NCBI GenBank assembly: GCA_946629405.1
Contig: CAMOXW010000007.1
Span: forward strand, 1-13,490
Reading direction: 5' to 3'
Length of the DNA stretch: 13,490 bases
DNA from: an uncultured Ruminococcus sp.
Lineage (GTDB): Bacteria > Bacillota_A > Clostridia > Oscillospirales > Ruminococcaceae
Position numbers and translations under genes: made by a program. The notes beneath the pieces are model-generated. The model was given only the letters and a program-made list of their open reading frames with translations. It made no database searches and was not told the DNA's origin. Below, piece after piece: positions 1-6,544 of the stretch (positions are counted from its first letter, which is position 1; every line of letters begins with the position of its first letter).

Positions 1-984
1 GTCGGTCGCTGTAGCTTTAAGGCGTGTAGCAAGATCTCCGACCGTAATAGAATCGGGGATGAGCACCTTGAGCTGCTGCTTTCTTGCACGCTCGAGCTCA
101 AGTCTTTTGAGCTTCTCAGCCTCAGTCTCCTTGCGGGAATACTGCTGACGGTTCCTCTGAGCGGACTTCTGGTTTATCTTCTGCTTCTTTGAGGAATAAT
201 TCTCGTTATGCTTGTTTGAAGAAGCCATATTGTCATAGCGCTCGTTATACTTATCGAGGTCAACGTAGCTTCCTCTTGTATCAACTGTACGGCGCTGAGT
301 AGATGTCTGGGCTGTCTCAGAGCTGAACGCCGCATTGAACTTTGTGCGCTCACCTCTATCCTGAGCCTTTGCCTGCTCCTTTTTCTTCTCAGACTTCCTG
401 GGCTGCTGCTGTTTCTGGGGAGCAGTCTCGGTCTGGGATTTTGCGGGAGCCTCCTGTTCGGTTTTCTTTTCTTCCTTCTTCGGAGCTGTTTTCTGCTCGG
501 CAGGCTTCTGGGCAGGGTTCTCAGCAGGCTTAGTCTCTGCCTTCTTTTCGGGCTCGGACTTCTTCACCGGTTCAGTTTTTTTCTCAGGCTCAGTCTTTTT
601 GACAGGCTCCGCCTTCTTTTCAGGCTGGGGCTTTTTCTCCGGCTCTGACTTCTTGGCAGCAGGCTTCTTGTCAGCCTTAGGCTCATTCTTCGGCTCGGCA
701 GGCTTCTTTGCAGGAGCATCCTGCTTTTTCGCAGGCTTTTCCTTTACGGGCTCCGGGGATTTCTTTGCCGGTCTCGGGTCATTCTTTGAGGCAAAATACT
801 CATCGAATGACTTCACCTCTCTGAGCTTTGTATAATGCTCAAGGATACGGTCCATTTCATCCTCAGTAAGACTGCTTCCGGCTTTTTTCTTATTGTCACC
901 ATTCTCGGTGAAATAGTCTATGATTTCCTGCGAAGAGATGCCGAGATCCTTCGCTGCATCGCTTAACTTGATTTTTTTAGCCAT
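1..984 (-). CDS. infB: Translation initiation factor IF-2, N-terminal part (cut by window edge)
   Basis: This is the first 328 codons of IF-2, the GTPase that places initiator tRNA on the 30S subunit and promotes subunit joining. The start ATG at 984-982 has GGAGG 11 bases upstream. Residues 1-60 (MAKKIKLSDAAKDLGISSQE...) form a first IF2_N-type helical domain. Residues 70-210 are a disordered Lys/Pro/Glu/Ala-rich stretch with units such as EPEKK and EPVKK. Residues 285-328 are a charged helix leading into a second IF2_N domain (VLIPDSITVGDLATRLKAT). The GTPase core lies outside the window. It is the last visible gene of the nusA operon, 79 bases after ylxQ. The long basic linker is common in Firmicute IF-2. 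The identity is secure from the N-terminal motifs and the gene order. Confidence 0.95.
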   Translation of the reverse strand, partial: MAKKIKLSDAAKDLGISSQEIIDYFTENGDNKKKAGSSLTEDEMDRILEHYTKLREVKSFDEYFASKNDPRPAKKSPEPVKEKPAKKQDAPAKKPAEPKNEPKADKKPAAKKSEPEKKPQPEKKAEPVKKTEPEKKTEPVKKSEPEKKAETKPAENPAQKPAEQKTAPKKEEKKTEQEAPAKSQTETAPQKQQQPRKSEKKKEQAKAQDRGERTKFNAAFSSETAQTSTQRRTVDTRGSYVDLDKYNERYDNMASSNKHNENYSSKKQKINQKSAQRNRQQYSRKETEAEKLKRLELERARKQQLKVLIPDSITVGDLATRLKATATD

Positions 985-1008
985 AGGCTCATATACCTCC
1001 ATAGGTCA

Positions 1009-1025
1009 TTCCGCACCGGGCGGAA
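1009..1025 (-). other. Small hairpin in the ylxQ-infB gap
   Basis: TTCCGC and GCGGAA form a 6-bp stem around a 5-base loop, in the 79-base gap between ylxQ and infB. On the minus strand no U-run follows, so it is not an intrinsic terminator. It lies just upstream of the infB ribosome binding site (GGAGG, 996-1000) and might affect mRNA stability or infB translation. It could also be chance. Confidence 0.3.
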
Positions 1026-1063
1026 GTATTTCATATTAATGTAAGAGCACAAGCTCATCAGTA

Positions 1064-1378
1064 TCATTGTGCGCTGATACGCATAAAAGCGTCCGCGAAG
1101 CCCTTGTCTGTCACCGCGATCACCGCAGTTGACTTTCCGCACAGCTTTCCGAGCTCTTCCTTCGAGAGCTCAGAGGCGATAACAGGGACTGAATATCTGC
1201 CGCAGACGAACACGGTCTCCTTGACCGTTTTTGCAGAGGCATCGCAGGCTGTTATCACACAGAAAGCCCTGCCCTCTGCGGCACACCCGCAAACGCTGTC
1301 AAAGCCTTTGACGGTCTTCCGTGCCTTGTTGCATATCGTGAGGAGATCAGCCGTTCTGCGTTTCTTTTCCGAGCTCAT
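1064..1378 (-). CDS. ylxQ: L7Ae/L30e/S12e-family RNA-binding protein YlxQ
   Basis: A 104-residue protein of the ribosomal L7Ae family, whose members bind kink-turn RNA. The family pattern is visible: LLTICNKARKTVKGFDSV near the N terminus, then VITACDAS, the central CGRYSVPVIASELSKEELG, and CGKSTAVIAVTDKGFADAF at the end. It sits between rnpM and infB, the standard Firmicute position for ylxQ. Its start (ATG 1378-1376) has GAGGTG seven bases upstream, inside the end of rnpM, so the two genes overlap by 32 bases and are probably translationally coupled. The sequence has several cysteines (positions 16, 30, 32, 40, 45, 59, 79), more than usual for the family, but they form no obvious metal-binding pattern. 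Its exact cellular role is unsettled in the family. Confidence 0.88.
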   Translation of the reverse strand: MSSEKKRRTADLLTICNKARKTVKGFDSVCGCAAEGRAFCVITACDASAKTVKETVFVCGRYSVPVIASELSKEELGKLCGKSTAVIAVTDKGFADAFMRISAQ

Positions 1379-1631
1379 CAGCCATCACCTCATAAACGCT
1401 GTCGTCTATCCTGCATGAAAATGTCTTTTCAAATCTCCGGGCTTTTCTTGCCTTGCCGAAGCACTCGGTACTGCGGCAGATATAAGCTCCTCTGCCGGAC
1501 TTCTTGCCGGTGATATCGAGGCTTATATCTCCCTCCGGGGATCTGACTACGCGGATCAGTTCCTTTTTCGGCTTCATCTCATTGCAGCCGAGACACATTC
1601 TCATGGGGACCTTTTTCGGCTTCATGCTCAT
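1347..1631 (-). CDS. rnpM: YlxR/RnpM family nucleic-acid-binding protein
   Basis: A 94-residue YlxR-family (DUF448) protein; in Bacillus this family binds and modulates RNase P RNA and is now called RnpM. Hallmarks are the N-terminal RMCLGCNEMKPKKELIRVVR (Cys13 and Cys16 in a C-x-G-C pattern), the TGKKSGRGAYIC segment around residues 41-52, and a basic helix KARKARRFEKTF after it. The ATG at 1631 overlaps the nusA stop codon in an ATGA arrangement, so translation is likely coupled to nusA. The tail reads into the ylxQ start region. An alternative ATG two codons in (MKPKKVP) is possible. The family call is firm; the RNase P role is transferred from other bacteria. Confidence 0.92.
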   Translation of the reverse strand: MSMKPKKVPMRMCLGCNEMKPKKELIRVVRSPEGDISLDITGKKSGRGAYICRSTECFGKARKARRFEKTFSCRIDDSVYEVMADELGKETQNG

Positions 1632-2902
1632 TCCTCTGTGTCCTCAGGAGCATCTGCCGTTTCAGCGGGAGCTTCCTCAGCGGGAGCATCATCGAGAGAA
1701 AGCACATTCTCAACGAGCTCTGGTTCATCCTCACCCTCCTCAGGCTCAGGCTTTACTGTTTCCGGCACCTTGTAATCCGGGCTCAGCTCAGGAGCTGCGT
1801 CACCTGTAAGGGTATCGAACTGCGGCTTGATGTCGATCTTGTAGCCTGTAAGCTTTGCCGCAAGCTTTGCATTCTGGCCCTTGTTTCCGATAGCGAGCGA
1901 GAGCTGATTGTTCGGCACGATAACGGTGCAGGTCTTTTCCTCCTCGGAGGTGATGACTGTCTTGAGCACCTCTGCGGGAGCGAGCGCTCTTGCGATGAAC
2001 TCACCGGGGTCCTCGCTCCAGGGGATGATGTCTATCTTTTCACCGTTGAGCTCGCTTACGACAGCGGTTATTCTTGAACGCTTCGCACCGATGCAGGCGC
2101 CTACTGCGTCAACGTTCGCATCGTTCGACCAGACAGCCATTTTTGTTCTTGAACCAGCCTCACGCGAGATCGACTTGACCTCAACGATGCCGTCATATAT
2201 TTCCGGCACCTCAAGCTCAAAGAGTCTCTTTACAAGGTCCTTGTGGGTACGGGAGATCTTGACTACGGGCTTCTTGTTCTTGCCGATTATGCCGGTGATA
2301 TATACCTTTACAGGCTTGCCCTCGACGAGAGTTTCACCGGGTATCTGCTCATTGCGGAAAAGGTAGAGCTCTGTGCCATCGTAGAGGACGGTAACAGTTC
2401 CCCTGCCGGGCTCGACCTGGGAAACTGTTGCAGTGATGCACTCATGCTCCTTCTGCTCGAACTTGCTGAGCATCTGCTCACGGTTTATCTCTCTGAGGTC
2501 GCCCTTGATGGACTGCTTTGCGGAGAGAGCAGCCATTCTTCCGAGCTTTGAGATATCTATTTCCTTCAGTAGCTTATCTCCTACCATGACATCGGGCTTT
2601 ATTGTTCTGGCAACGTCGATATTGATCTCATTCTCGTCGATCGGGTAATCGTCTATGACCTCCTGTGCGATGAACATCTGGAAGCGCTTTTCAGAAGGGT
2701 CTATCTCAACGCGGATGTTCTCCTCGCTGTGGGGGTAAGCCTTTCTTGCAGCCTTGAGCATTGCGGACTTGACCTTTTCGATGAGCAGCTCAGTCTCGAC
2801 GCTGTTTTCCTCGCCGAGAAGCGCAAGTGCCTCGAAGAATTCGCTTCCGCTGAACTCAGGAGCAGCGTTTGCAGCCTTTGACGATTTTTTCTTTGTATTC
2901 AT
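1628..2902 (-). CDS. nusA: Transcription termination/antitermination factor NusA
   Basis: NusA binds RNA polymerase and nascent RNA and modulates pausing, termination and antitermination. The 424 residues show a helical N-terminal RNAP-binding domain (about 18-145), an S1 domain (about 153-218, VSQVEPGRGTVTVLYDG), and KH1 (about 245-310, SREAGSRTKMAVWSNDANVD then VGACIGAKRSRI). KH2 follows (about 320-360, LAIGNKGQNAKLAAKLTGYK). Two features differ from the common 350-370 residue form: an extra N-terminal stretch of about 18 residues rich in Lys/Ser/Ala, and an acidic tail of about 55 residues (PEPEEGEDEPELVEN...). In KH1 the GxxG loop reads G-A-K-R (272-275), so the second glycine is missing, while KH2 keeps G-N-K-G. 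The start has GGAGG 11 bases upstream. It lies between rimP and rnpM, as expected. Confidence 0.96.
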   Translation of the reverse strand: MNTKKKSSKAANAAPEFSGSEFFEALALLGEENSVETELLIEKVKSAMLKAARKAYPHSEENIRVEIDPSEKRFQMFIAQEVIDDYPIDENEINIDVARTIKPDVMVGDKLLKEIDISKLGRMAALSAKQSIKGDLREINREQMLSKFEQKEHECITATVSQVEPGRGTVTVLYDGTELYLFRNEQIPGETLVEGKPVKVYITGIIGKNKKPVVKISRTHKDLVKRLFELEVPEIYDGIVEVKSISREAGSRTKMAVWSNDANVDAVGACIGAKRSRITAVVSELNGEKIDIIPWSEDPGEFIARALAPAEVLKTVITSEEEKTCTVIVPNNQLSLAIGNKGQNAKLAAKLTGYKIDIKPQFDTLTGDAAPELSPDYKVPETVKPEPEEGEDEPELVENVLSLDDAPAEEAPAETADAPEDTEE

Positions 2903-2937
2903 TTCTGTAGATTCCTCCAGTATAATAATATTTCTTT

Positions 2938-3411
2938 TTAAAATTCAAGGTAAAGCTTTACATATGCGATATCAGCAAGCGGGAATTTTCTCTCGGAGCC
3001 GTCCTCAAGGGCAAGTGTAACTCCCTCCCGGTCGGCGCCGGCAAGCACAGCGGTGAATTCCTTTTCGCCGTCCGCAGCTCTTATCAGACGAAGTCTTACC
3101 GTATCGCCGGTGCAGACCTCGAAGTGCTCCTCCTTGACGAGCTCGCGTTCAAGTCCGGCAGAGCCGACCTCCAGCACATAGCTCTGTGAGATCGGGTCAG
3201 CCTCATCAAGCGCCTCGTTGATCGGGGCAGTAGCCCTTTCACAGTCGTCGATAGAGATCCCCTCGTCCTGGTCAATGAACACCCTCAGGTACCACATCGC
3301 ACCTTCCTTTTCGTAGCAGATGTCCCAGAGGTAATAGCCAAGCTCGTCGGTTATCGGCTTTATAAGGTCATATACACGCTGTTCAGTCGCTCCGAATTTC
3401 TTATACTTCAT
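2938..3411 (-). CDS. rimP: Ribosome maturation factor RimP
   Basis: A 157-residue RimP, which helps assemble the 30S subunit. The N-terminal domain (about 8-83) contains LGYYLWDICYEKEG and the DDCERATAPINEALDEADP helix. The signature YVLEVGSAGLERELVKEEHFE corresponds to the usual LEVSSPGLDRPL, with S-to-G and P-to-A changes and EREL in place of DRPL. The C-terminal SH3-like domain (about 88-155) ends IAYVKLYLEF. It is the first gene of the operon. AAAGGAGA sits seven bases before the ATG at 3411, and a promoter and hairpin lie in the 5' leader. The order rimP-nusA is near universal, which together with the signature makes this secure. Confidence 0.94.
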   Translation of the reverse strand: MKYKKFGATEQRVYDLIKPITDELGYYLWDICYEKEGAMWYLRVFIDQDEGISIDDCERATAPINEALDEADPISQSYVLEVGSAGLERELVKEEHFEVCTGDTVRLRLIRAADGEKEFTAVLAGADREGVTLALEDGSERKFPLADIAYVKLYLEF

Positions 3412-3440
3412 TAGCAGTCTCCTTTCTGATAAGTCCTAAT

Positions 3441-3471
3441 ACAAACGAAAGACCGGAGGCTTCCGGTCTTT
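3441..3471 (-). terminator. Leader hairpin with U-rich tail upstream of rimP (candidate attenuator)
   Basis: On the minus strand AAAGACCGGA, an AGCC loop and TCCGGTCTTT form a perfect 10-bp stem. It is followed by CGTTTGTATT, an interrupted U-rich tail. The hairpin lies within the roughly 75-base leader between the predicted start site (about 3487) and the rimP ATG. A terminator inside the leader of a rimP-nusA operon fits NusA-dependent autoregulation, reported for Bacillus; that link is inferred here. The stem could also act on the plus strand, where TTTTGCTTT follows. Confidence 0.6.
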
Positions 3472-3493
3472 TGCTTTAACTATCATCTTTATT

Positions 3494-3522
3494 ATTATAC
3501 CACCTGTTTCCTGAAAAATCAA
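3494..3522 (-). promoter_or_regulatory. Sigma-A type promoter of the rimP-nusA-infB operon
   Basis: On the minus strand, -35 TTGATT (3522-3517), a 17-base spacer and a perfect -10 TATAAT (3499-3494) give a start site near 3487. A-rich tracts upstream of the -35 (about 3523-3552) resemble an UP element. Confidence 0.8.
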
Positions 3523-3552
3523 GTCTTTTCGGAAATTTTTTCATATTTTTTC

Positions 3553-3569
3553 AGCATATTCCGTATGCT
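3553..3569. other. Inverted repeat between divergent promoters
   Basis: AGCATA, a 5-base spacer and TATGCT form a perfect 6-bp dyad midway between the rimP-operon promoter and the solute-binding-protein promoter. It could be an operator for either side. It is short enough to be chance. Confidence 0.3.
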
Positions 3570-3599
3570 TGTCCCTTCAAGAAAATGTTCACATTATTC

Positions 3600-3629
3600 T
3601 TGACAATCGGGTAAGAAATATTGTATAAT
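3600..3629 (+). promoter_or_regulatory. Strong sigma-A type promoter of the solute-binding lipoprotein
   Basis: A consensus -35 TTGACA (3600-3605), an 18-base spacer and a consensus -10 TATAAT (3624-3629) predict a start near 3636 and a 5' leader of about 54 bases. Both hexamers are perfect, suggesting high expression. It also rules out the in-frame ATG at 3621, which lies inside the -10 region. Confidence 0.85.
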
Positions 3630-3689
3630 ATACTTGACATGACCGTGCTGACCCTCTCACCGGCACGTTGTACGAAAGGAGTTTTTATT

Positions 3690-5108
3690 ATGAAGAAATT
3701 AACAAGAGCCCTTGCAGGCATCATCGCCCTCTCTGCTCTGATGTCGGCAACACTCTCTTGCAGCAGCAAAAAGGATGACAGCAGCAGTGAATCTCACGTT
3801 GACCAGTATTCCGTAACTGACTACGAGGGACTTCCTGAGGCTGATGCGAAAGAGGATAAGCCCATGGACATCGTATGGCTCAGCTACTACGACCTCAACC
3901 CTGAGGGCAAGGCTGACCGTTCGGTTGCGCTTTCACTGTTCGAGGACCGCTATGGCGGCTCGATAAAATCGATCGTTGTCAACCCGGAGGAAAAGTTCAC
4001 CATTCTGTCTACCAAGATCGCAGCCGGCGATCAGGTGGATATGTTCCCCTATGAATGGGATGCTGTGCCTAACGGCGTTATGAAAAACCAGTATGCTCCT
4101 CTTGATCCTTACTACGACTCTCTCGGCATGAACGAGGACGGCCTCTGGGACGATATGAAGGACGTTATAGATATGTTCGAGTACAATGGCGGACACTATG
4201 TTATCCCTTACTCGATTTCCGATCCGCTCCTCATCACCTACAGCAGAAAGCTCATGCAGCAGGAAGGCCTTGACGATCCCTATGAGCTTTACCTCGACGG
4301 CGAATGGGACTGGGATGCTTTCATGGACATGATGGAACAGTTCGTTGAGAACGCTCCCTCCGGCACTCAGAGATACGGAATAAACGGCTGGTTCGGTCAG
4401 GCTGTTATCCAGTCGACCGGCCATACAGTCATCAACTATGACGGCGAAAAGTTCAGCAATAACATCAACGACCCCGAGCTTGAAAAGGCTGAGCTCCTCC
4501 TCCAGGAGATCTCACGCAAGCAGCTCTACCTCCCCGGCTGGATAGGTTACTTCCCGAACGACCAGTCTACGCTGTTCTTCGCAATGGCTGACTGGGCTCT
4601 CGGAACATCGAATGCAAAAAACGAGGGCGCGGATCTTATGGTGGTTCCGTTCCCAAAGGAGCCCGGTGCTAAGGACTATTACCTCTGCTGCAACTACGGT
4701 GCAAGAATGCTCGTGAACCATTCTGACAGAGGCGACGCAGTTGCTACTTACATAATGTGCGAGAGGTACGCTGCCACTGAGCAGAAGTACAGGGACGCTG
4801 CAAAACAGAAGGCTCTCATCGTCGAAAAGACCGGAAGCGGCCTCACCAAGAGCTTCGTCACCGAGGAGCAGTACGACGCTATCCAGAGCTATCTCGACCC
4901 CTCGAATATCGTTCCTATGTTCGACTTCGGCTACGGCATGGGCGAGAGAATGTACAGGGACGGCGATTATACCTATGAGACCAGAGGTGTTATGAACAAC
5001 CTTGAAAACGCTCTCCTTGAAGGCACCGAAGGCGTGGATTCATGGGCGACCCTCCGCGATGCGTGGACAGGCGTTATCACCGAAGAAGTGAATTCCTTTA
5101 ACAACTAA
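3690..5108 (+). CDS. Extracellular solute-binding lipoprotein (ABC importer type, probably sugar)
   Basis: A 472-residue lipoprotein resembling family 1 extracellular solute-binding proteins of ABC importers. MKKLTRALAG and a hydrophobic segment lead to Cys24 in a T-L-S-C lipobox, then a Ser/Lys/Asp-rich tether. The mature part has family-like features: an opening beta strand (PMDIVWLSYYDLNPEG), FTILSTKIAAGDQVDMFPYE (about 103-122), YAPLDPYYDS, GGHYVIPYSISDPLLITYSRKLM (about 167-189), and EWDWDAFMDMMEQF (205-218), the usual TWDEF-like helix. Abundant Trp and Tyr would suit carbohydrate binding, but the ligand cannot be read from sequence. The start at 3690 is supported by GAAAGGAG eight bases upstream; the longer in-frame start at 3621 lies in the promoter. 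It is monocistronic, ending at a terminator, with no permease or ATPase gene adjacent. Confidence 0.85.
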   Translation: MKKLTRALAGIIALSALMSATLSCSSKKDDSSSESHVDQYSVTDYEGLPEADAKEDKPMDIVWLSYYDLNPEGKADRSVALSLFEDRYGGSIKSIVVNPEEKFTILSTKIAAGDQVDMFPYEWDAVPNGVMKNQYAPLDPYYDSLGMNEDGLWDDMKDVIDMFEYNGGHYVIPYSISDPLLITYSRKLMQQEGLDDPYELYLDGEWDWDAFMDMMEQFVENAPSGTQRYGINGWFGQAVIQSTGHTVINYDGEKFSNNINDPELEKAELLLQEISRKQLYLPGWIGYFPNDQSTLFFAMADWALGTSNAKNEGADLMVVPFPKEPGAKDYYLCCNYGARMLVNHSDRGDAVATYIMCERYAATEQKYRDAAKQKALIVEKTGSGLTKSFVTEEQYDAIQSYLDPSNIVPMFDFGYGMGERMYRDGDYTYETRGVMNNLENALLEGTEGVDSWATLRDAWTGVITEEVNSFNN

Positions 5109-5131
5109 GATATTTCAATAATTATGCTATG

Positions 5132-5160
5132 GCGGGGAGCTCTCTCCCCGCTTTTGTTTA
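5132..5160 (+). terminator. Intrinsic terminator of the solute-binding-protein gene
   Basis: GCGGGGAG (5132-5139), a CTCT loop and CTCCCCGC (5144-5151) form an 8-bp GC-rich stem followed by TTTTGTTTA, 23 bases after the stop codon. Confidence 0.9.
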
Positions 5161-5176
5161 CAGATCATAAGACAGC

Positions 5177-5204
5177 AAAAAGGACGCCTCAGGCGCCCTT
5201 TTTT
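5177..5204 (-). terminator. Terminator of the lipoprotein-CorC operon, probably bidirectional
   Basis: On the minus strand GGGCGCC, a TGA loop and GGCGTCC form a 7-bp stem with one G-U pair, followed by TTTTTGC, immediately after the CorC-type gene's stop. The plus strand also shows A-run, stem and T-run, so it may back up the terminator at 5132-5160. Confidence 0.88.
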
Positions 5205-6526
5205 CATTCTTCGTCAGTTTCTTCAGTCACGGGAAGCTTTTCGACCCTGCACAGCTCTATCCTGTGGTGACGCAGCTCGATGACCTCGATCCCCAGACCG
5301 TCAGCCTCAATGGAAAGCTGTGTACCATCGCGGGGAATATCGCCGAGCTCGGCCATGACATAGCCGCCGAAGGTCTCATAATTATCCGCAGGAAGCTCTA
5401 TCCCAAGCTCCTCATTGACCTCTGCGACCGAAGTATTACCGGGTATCAGCCAGACATTGCCGCTTGCCTTTTCCATGCGCGGCTGCGGGATATCGTCCTC
5501 ATCGTCCGAAAAATCGCCGACGAGCTGTTCAACAAGATCGGTAACTGTTATTATGCCGCTCATGCCGCCGTACTCATCAACAACAACAGCAAAATGATCC
5601 GCGCCGCTGTTCTTCATCTGCTCAAAGAGCCTGTCCGCCTTCATCGTCTCATGAACAAAGTACGGCTCCCGGACGGCGCTTCTCATGATATTCTCACGGC
5701 TCTTGTCATCGAGGCGAAAGTAATCCTTCGCGTGAAGCACTCCGACAACATTGTCAACGCTCTCGCCGCAGACCGGGAATACCGAGTGTCTTGTGCGGTG
5801 GATAGTTTCCTCCCATACACTTGTATCATCATGCTCCCAGAGTACGGAGACCTCGGTGCGGTGAGTACATATTTGTCCGGCGGTCATATCGTCAAAGGCA
5901 AAAACGTTCTTGATTATCCTGTTCTCGTCCTCGTCGATAGTCCCCTTTTCCGCGCCCGCATCGGACATCATGAGTATTTCCTCCTCGGTAACGGCATTAT
6001 CCTCAGCAGAGGGGTCTATGCCCATGAGCCTCAGCAAGCCGTCCGAGGCAGCGCCGGTAAGGAATACTGCCGGAGCGGAGACTGCCATAACTATCCTGAG
6101 GAAGCCGCTCAGCCGGAGCGCTGTCTTTTCGGGGTACTTCGCAGCAATGTGCCGGGGCATGAGCTCGCCGAAAACAAGCAGCAGAAAACTCACTGCAAAA
6201 ATAATTATTATCAGTGAAGCCGCCGAAAGAACTCTCCATGAGAGACCGGTGCCGGCCTTTTCAAGGACGCAGGCAAGCTTCCCTGTAAAGCCGTAAGCCG
6301 CAGATGCCACCGCAGCAAGGCTTACAAACAAGGATGATACGCGGGCAGAATCAAGGAGTCTGCCGGGGCTCGCAGTGAGTTTTTTCAGGCGTTTTCCGCG
6401 CCTTGAGCCATCAGCAGCAAGCTTTTCGAGCCGCGTATCATTGATCGCTATAGCAGCAGCCTCCGCGCAGTTAATCGCCGCGCAGAGAACTATAAGAATA
6501 AATTGCAGTATAAACCGCGTTATCAT
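5204..6526 (-). CDS. HlyC/CorC (CNNM) family membrane protein with CBS pair
   Basis: A 440-residue member of the CNNM/CorC (UPF0053, 'hemolysin-like') family, linked in other bacteria to Mg2+, Co2+ or other cation efflux. Residues 1-195 form the DUF21/CNNM transmembrane region. Hydrophobic segments lie at about 4-27, 60-82, 100-122 and 140-165, with the family FGELMPRHIAAKYPEK motif near 119-134. Residues about 215-335 are a CBS pair (VFPVCGESVDNVVGVLHAKD and FAVVVDEYGGMSGIITVTDL). Residues about 350-430 are the CorC_HlyC cap (NYETFGGYVMAELGDIP). The start has GGAGAC just upstream and lies 18 bases after the LP1 lipoprotein stop. It is the last gene of the six-gene operon and the only one with predicted polytopic membrane segments. 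Transported ion unknown. Confidence 0.92.
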   Translation of the reverse strand: MITRFILQFILIVLCAAINCAEAAAIAINDTRLEKLAADGSRRGKRLKKLTASPGRLLDSARVSSLFVSLAAVASAAYGFTGKLACVLEKAGTGLSWRVLSAASLIIIIFAVSFLLLVFGELMPRHIAAKYPEKTALRLSGFLRIVMAVSAPAVFLTGAASDGLLRLMGIDPSAEDNAVTEEEILMMSDAGAEKGTIDEDENRIIKNVFAFDDMTAGQICTHRTEVSVLWEHDDTSVWEETIHRTRHSVFPVCGESVDNVVGVLHAKDYFRLDDKSRENIMRSAVREPYFVHETMKADRLFEQMKNSGADHFAVVVDEYGGMSGIITVTDLVEQLVGDFSDDEDDIPQPRMEKASGNVWLIPGNTSVAEVNEELGIELPADNYETFGGYVMAELGDIPRDGTQLSIEADGLGIEVIELRHHRIELCRVEKLPVTEETDEE

Positions 6527-6544
6527 GTTTGTCTCCGATACAGA

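Noticed and set aside
599..835. A Phe/Gly-rich 78-codon plus-strand open frame
   Set aside because: It is the reverse complement of the Lys/Pro/Glu repeats in IF-2, with no ribosome binding site.
3621..3689. Upstream in-frame start for the solute-binding protein
   Set aside because: The ATG at 3621 overlaps the -10 box, so it would not be transcribed; the start at 3690 gives a complete lipoprotein signal and has a good ribosome binding site.
5109..5203. Possible small gene or RNA between the convergent solute-binding-protein and CorC genes
   Set aside because: The 95 bases are fully accounted for by two back-to-back terminators.
5264..6217. A 317-codon open frame on the plus strand opposite the CorC-type gene
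   Set aside because: It is antisense to a clear CNNM/CBS/CorC protein, has no ribosome binding site or recognisable motif, and its sequence reads as a shadow of the biased codons on the other strand.
5204..6526. CorC-type gene as a true hemolysin or toxin
   Set aside because: The 'hemolysin' name is historical; the domain layout is that of a cation-handling membrane protein with a CBS pair.
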